A stretch of 8,165 nt of DNA from Bacteroidales bacterium (GTDB lineage Bacteria > Bacteroidota > Bacteroidia > Bacteroidales > VadinHA17). Positions 6,537 to 8,165 of this stretch are shown here, piece after piece. Under the pieces are notes generated by a model. It was not told the origin of the DNA and did not search any database. It was given only the letters and a program-made list of their open reading frames with translations. Each line of letters begins with the position of its first letter. Within the stretch, counting starts at the first letter, position 1. The translations under genes and the position numbers were made by a program. The stretch covers positions 1 through 8,165 of the forward strand of contig PMNJ01000203.1 of assembly GCA_003162595.1 (NCBI GenBank), given 5' to 3'.

Positions 6537-7622
6537 TTATCTGAATGATATCCCCAGACCAATTGTGAGAACATTATATTGTGCCCTGGTGTAATCTGCA
6601 TGAAATGTTATGACAGACATTTTTATCCTGAATCCAATATTTGCCCTGAGGCCGGAGAAGTTCACAATATCCATATTTGGATAATCTGAACCTTTTTTTA
6701 CCCCGCTATTATTATATTGGACATATGGAGCCCCATTACCGGTAGGTGTTACCAGAACCGGTGTTGGAAAATTACCAGTCAGATCAATCGCAGTTTTCGT
6801 TTTACAATAACCAATTCCTCCATAGAAAGTAATTACCGGCAGATTGAGTGAGGCTATTGCACTGATATTTAAAGCCTGAACACTGATTTTAAGATTCTGA
6901 TCGTTGAATGAAGTAGCTATATCATAAGGAGTTGTATATGCACTTATTGAGGGATCGGGTTGTAAATCCAGAGGTACATTTCCCTTAATTTTAGTGTATC
7001 CGCCAAAAAGTGAAACATCAAAAGGTAATAGTTTGTTTCCCGGCAGGTACTGCATTAGGCTGTGAACAAGTCCTACGCCCCATAAAGAAACATTTCCGTC
7101 CTTAATGTTTATTTTGGGTACGAATCTAAATTTCAATTCTGTTCCAAATGGTAATCCTATTCCAACCTGAGCAGTAGGAACAGGTATATATCTCCAGGCT
7201 GTTCCCGGAGGCGTATTGAAAGTAACAAGATTTGTTCCGTTTGAACGATATGTCATCAGGGGACCACTTTTATCAGGACCAGCCACAGTAGAGGCTACGC
7301 CTGTTCCTGTTAATGATGATGAGAGACCAATCTTGGATACATCAAAAGTTTCGGCAGATGTGGGAACAATCCCAACACTAATACCTGTTGTGATGTCGAA
7401 TCCAAGAAGTTTATGAGGCTTAGCCGTATTATACCACCCTCCATTAAGTCCTGCACCGAAGGCATTGGCAAATGGTGTAATATATTCCTGAAGATATTTT
7501 GCACCGTCAGCCGGTGCACTTCTCAGAAAATTAATATTCTTAAACTGTGAAAAGGAAACAGATGAAAATAAAACCAGGATGATTATCAGAATTCCTGATC
7601 TTTTAATGATTTGCTTGCTCAT
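6537..7622 (-). CDS. Secreted outer-membrane beta-barrel-like protein, DUF6588-like
   Basis: Protein of 361 residues with no established function. Residues 1-~26 form a signal peptide: basic MSKQIIKR, a hydrophobic stretch rich in I, L and V, then a probable cleavage site near SFS/Q. The mature part resembles the Bacteroidota DUF6588 family, with the block AFGAGLNGGWYNTAKPHK at ~53-70 and the following GFD. The rest is rich in glycine and in alternating polar/hydrophobic strands (GLPFGTELKFRFVPKI, LPFDVSLFGGYTKIKG, ITFYGGIGY), and the C-terminal strand ends LTIGLGISFR, all typical of an outer-membrane barrel. It is therefore most likely an envelope protein; porin, transporter or structural roles cannot be told apart. 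A TATATTTG promoter element lies 33 nt upstream of the ATG and an intrinsic terminator follows, so it is probably monocistronic. No Shine-Dalgarno is seen. The family name is from memory of the motif; confidence in it is moderate. Confidence 0.85.
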   Translation of the reverse strand: MSKQIIKRSGILIIILVLFSSVSFSQFKNINFLRSAPADGAKYLQEYITPFANAFGAGLNGGWYNTAKPHKLLGFDITTGISVGIVPTSAETFDVSKIGLSSSLTGTGVASTVAGPDKSGPLMTYRSNGTNLVTFNTPPGTAWRYIPVPTAQVGIGLPFGTELKFRFVPKINIKDGNVSLWGVGLVHSLMQYLPGNKLLPFDVSLFGGYTKIKGNVPLDLQPDPSISAYTTPYDIATSFNDQNLKISVQALNISAIASLNLPVITFYGGIGYCKTKTAIDLTGNFPTPVLVTPTGNGAPYVQYNNSGVKKGSDYPNMDIVNFSGLRANIGFRIKMSVITFHADYTRAQYNVLTIGLGISFR

Positions 7623-7655
7623 AGGTTAAGTATTGGTTCAAGTTTCGGATTAATA

Positions 7656-7663
7656 CAAATATA
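7656..7663 (-). promoter_or_regulatory. Candidate Bacteroidota -7 element (TATATTTG) for the DUF6588-like gene
   Basis: Read on the - strand, TATATTTG fits the Bacteroidota sigma-ABfr -7 consensus TAnnTTTG exactly. It lies 33 nt before the ATG at 7622, giving a leader of about 25 nt. An A/T run lies directly upstream. No clear TTG/TTTG -33 element occurs at the usual 17-23 nt spacing; the nearest TTG (7675-7673) is only 9 nt away. The call therefore rests on the -7 element and its position. Confidence 0.5.
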
Positions 7664-7766
7664 AAAAAAATTCAATCTGGATATATACTGCATTTTAAGA
7701 CGCATCTATTCTATAGACAAATTCATACAAATAATGGTTGCTTCCGGAACTTATGAGATGCATTCT

Positions 7767-8165
7767 TTATTCATCAGGACTTTTCTTTTGTATCTTATCA
7801 AGGTCCTTAAGCTCTTGCATATCAAGACTTTTTGACATATCGGAGATATTTTTTAGATTTAATTCTCCTTTAATTGAAATAAGTGAGTTACCTCCAGGAC
7901 CCCCTTTCACAACAAGTAATTCCGAAATAGTATTTCCCTTTTGTTTTATTAAAAACTTTGTAATATCGGGTCCCTCTTTAATTACCATAAGTTCTTCATA
8001 AACTGACAAATCGAGCTTTTTGCTGAGTTCCGAATAAAAATTCAGGTTTTTATTCAGCAATGAGTCTTCAACTGAAAGAATCTTTATTGACTTGAGTTTA
8101 TTTATAACATTGTCTGCATCTTTATTCTCCGGATCCTTATTCGCGAACAGACTGAACATCTTGCT
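7767..8165 (-). CDS. DUF4252-family protein, 3' part; 5' end outside window
   Basis: The last 132 residues of a protein of unknown function are visible. The pattern SKMFSLFANKDPENKDADNVINKL, then EELMVIKEGPDITKFLIKQ, ISELLVVKGG and SLISIKGELNLKNIS, fits the DUF4252 family of Bacteroidota, small predicted envelope proteins whose precursors normally carry an N-terminal signal or lipoprotein peptide. The Met at 8159-8157 is probably internal: the frame stays open to the window edge, and in relatives the residues before this Met (ISKKMF) are conserved. The stop is TAA at 7769-7767. The next gene downstream starts 144 nt away and has its own candidate promoter; I see no strong terminator between them, so read-through is possible. 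The visible C-terminus is lysine-rich and hydrophilic. Confidence 0.82.
   Translation of the reverse strand, partial: SKMFSLFANKDPENKDADNVINKLKSIKILSVEDSLLNKNLNFYSELSKKLDLSVYEELMVIKEGPDITKFLIKQKGNTISELLVVKGGPGGNSLISIKGELNLKNISDMSKSLDMQELKDLDKIQKKSPDE

Noticed and set aside
7705..7717. Hairpin TCTAT-TCT-ATAGA in the gap between the DUF4252-like and DUF6588-like genes
   Set aside because: A 5-bp AT-rich stem without an adjacent T-run is expected by chance in sequence of this composition.
7738..8001. Open frame on the + strand opposite the DUF4252-like gene
   Set aside because: It is antisense to a gene with clear family motifs; its serine- and phenylalanine-rich translation looks like a shadow of lysine- and leucine-rich coding sequence.

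Overview
The window looks like the chromosome of a member of the Bacteroidota, probably Bacteroidia. The reasons are its moderate-to-low GC content, weak Shine-Dalgarno sites, a TAnnTTTG-type -7 promoter element, protein families largely confined to that phylum (DUF6588-like and DUF4252-like envelope proteins, a free-standing 23S-IVP four-helix-bundle gene), and a dinB plus short dnaE2 pair arranged as in Bacteroidota SOS cassettes. The genus cannot be named from this sequence.

Left part, + strand (1-4244). This is a translesion-synthesis operon: the 3' part of dinB (Y-family polymerase with an internal beta-clamp motif QLDMF), then a 491-nt interval, then dnaE2, an error-prone C-family polymerase of 978 residues. 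The pair resembles the ImuB/ImuC(DnaE2) mutasome. The interval holds a frameshifted gene for a four-helix-bundle protein of the 23S rRNA intervening-sequence family. Sequence related by inversion flanks it: one 12-bp arm lies 8 nt after the dinB stop codon, and a nine-copy, 9-bp tandem array runs up to the base before the dnaE2 start codon.

Middle, - strand (4241-6421). This is a full-length RelA/SpoT-family (p)ppGpp enzyme. Its synthetase, TGS, zinc-finger-like and ACT domains look intact, but its HD hydrolase motifs are degraded. It converges on dnaE2, and both genes end within the palindrome CTAG.

Right part, - strand (6484-8165). A strong intrinsic terminator follows a signal-peptide-bearing DUF6588-like outer-membrane protein gene, which has its own candidate promoter. 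Upstream of it is the 3' part of a DUF4252-family gene that runs off the window edge.

Most genes belong to recognisable families. The least explained structure is the IVP gene and its flanking repeats inside the dinB-dnaE2 operon. I see no convincing evidence for an entirely new multi-gene system.
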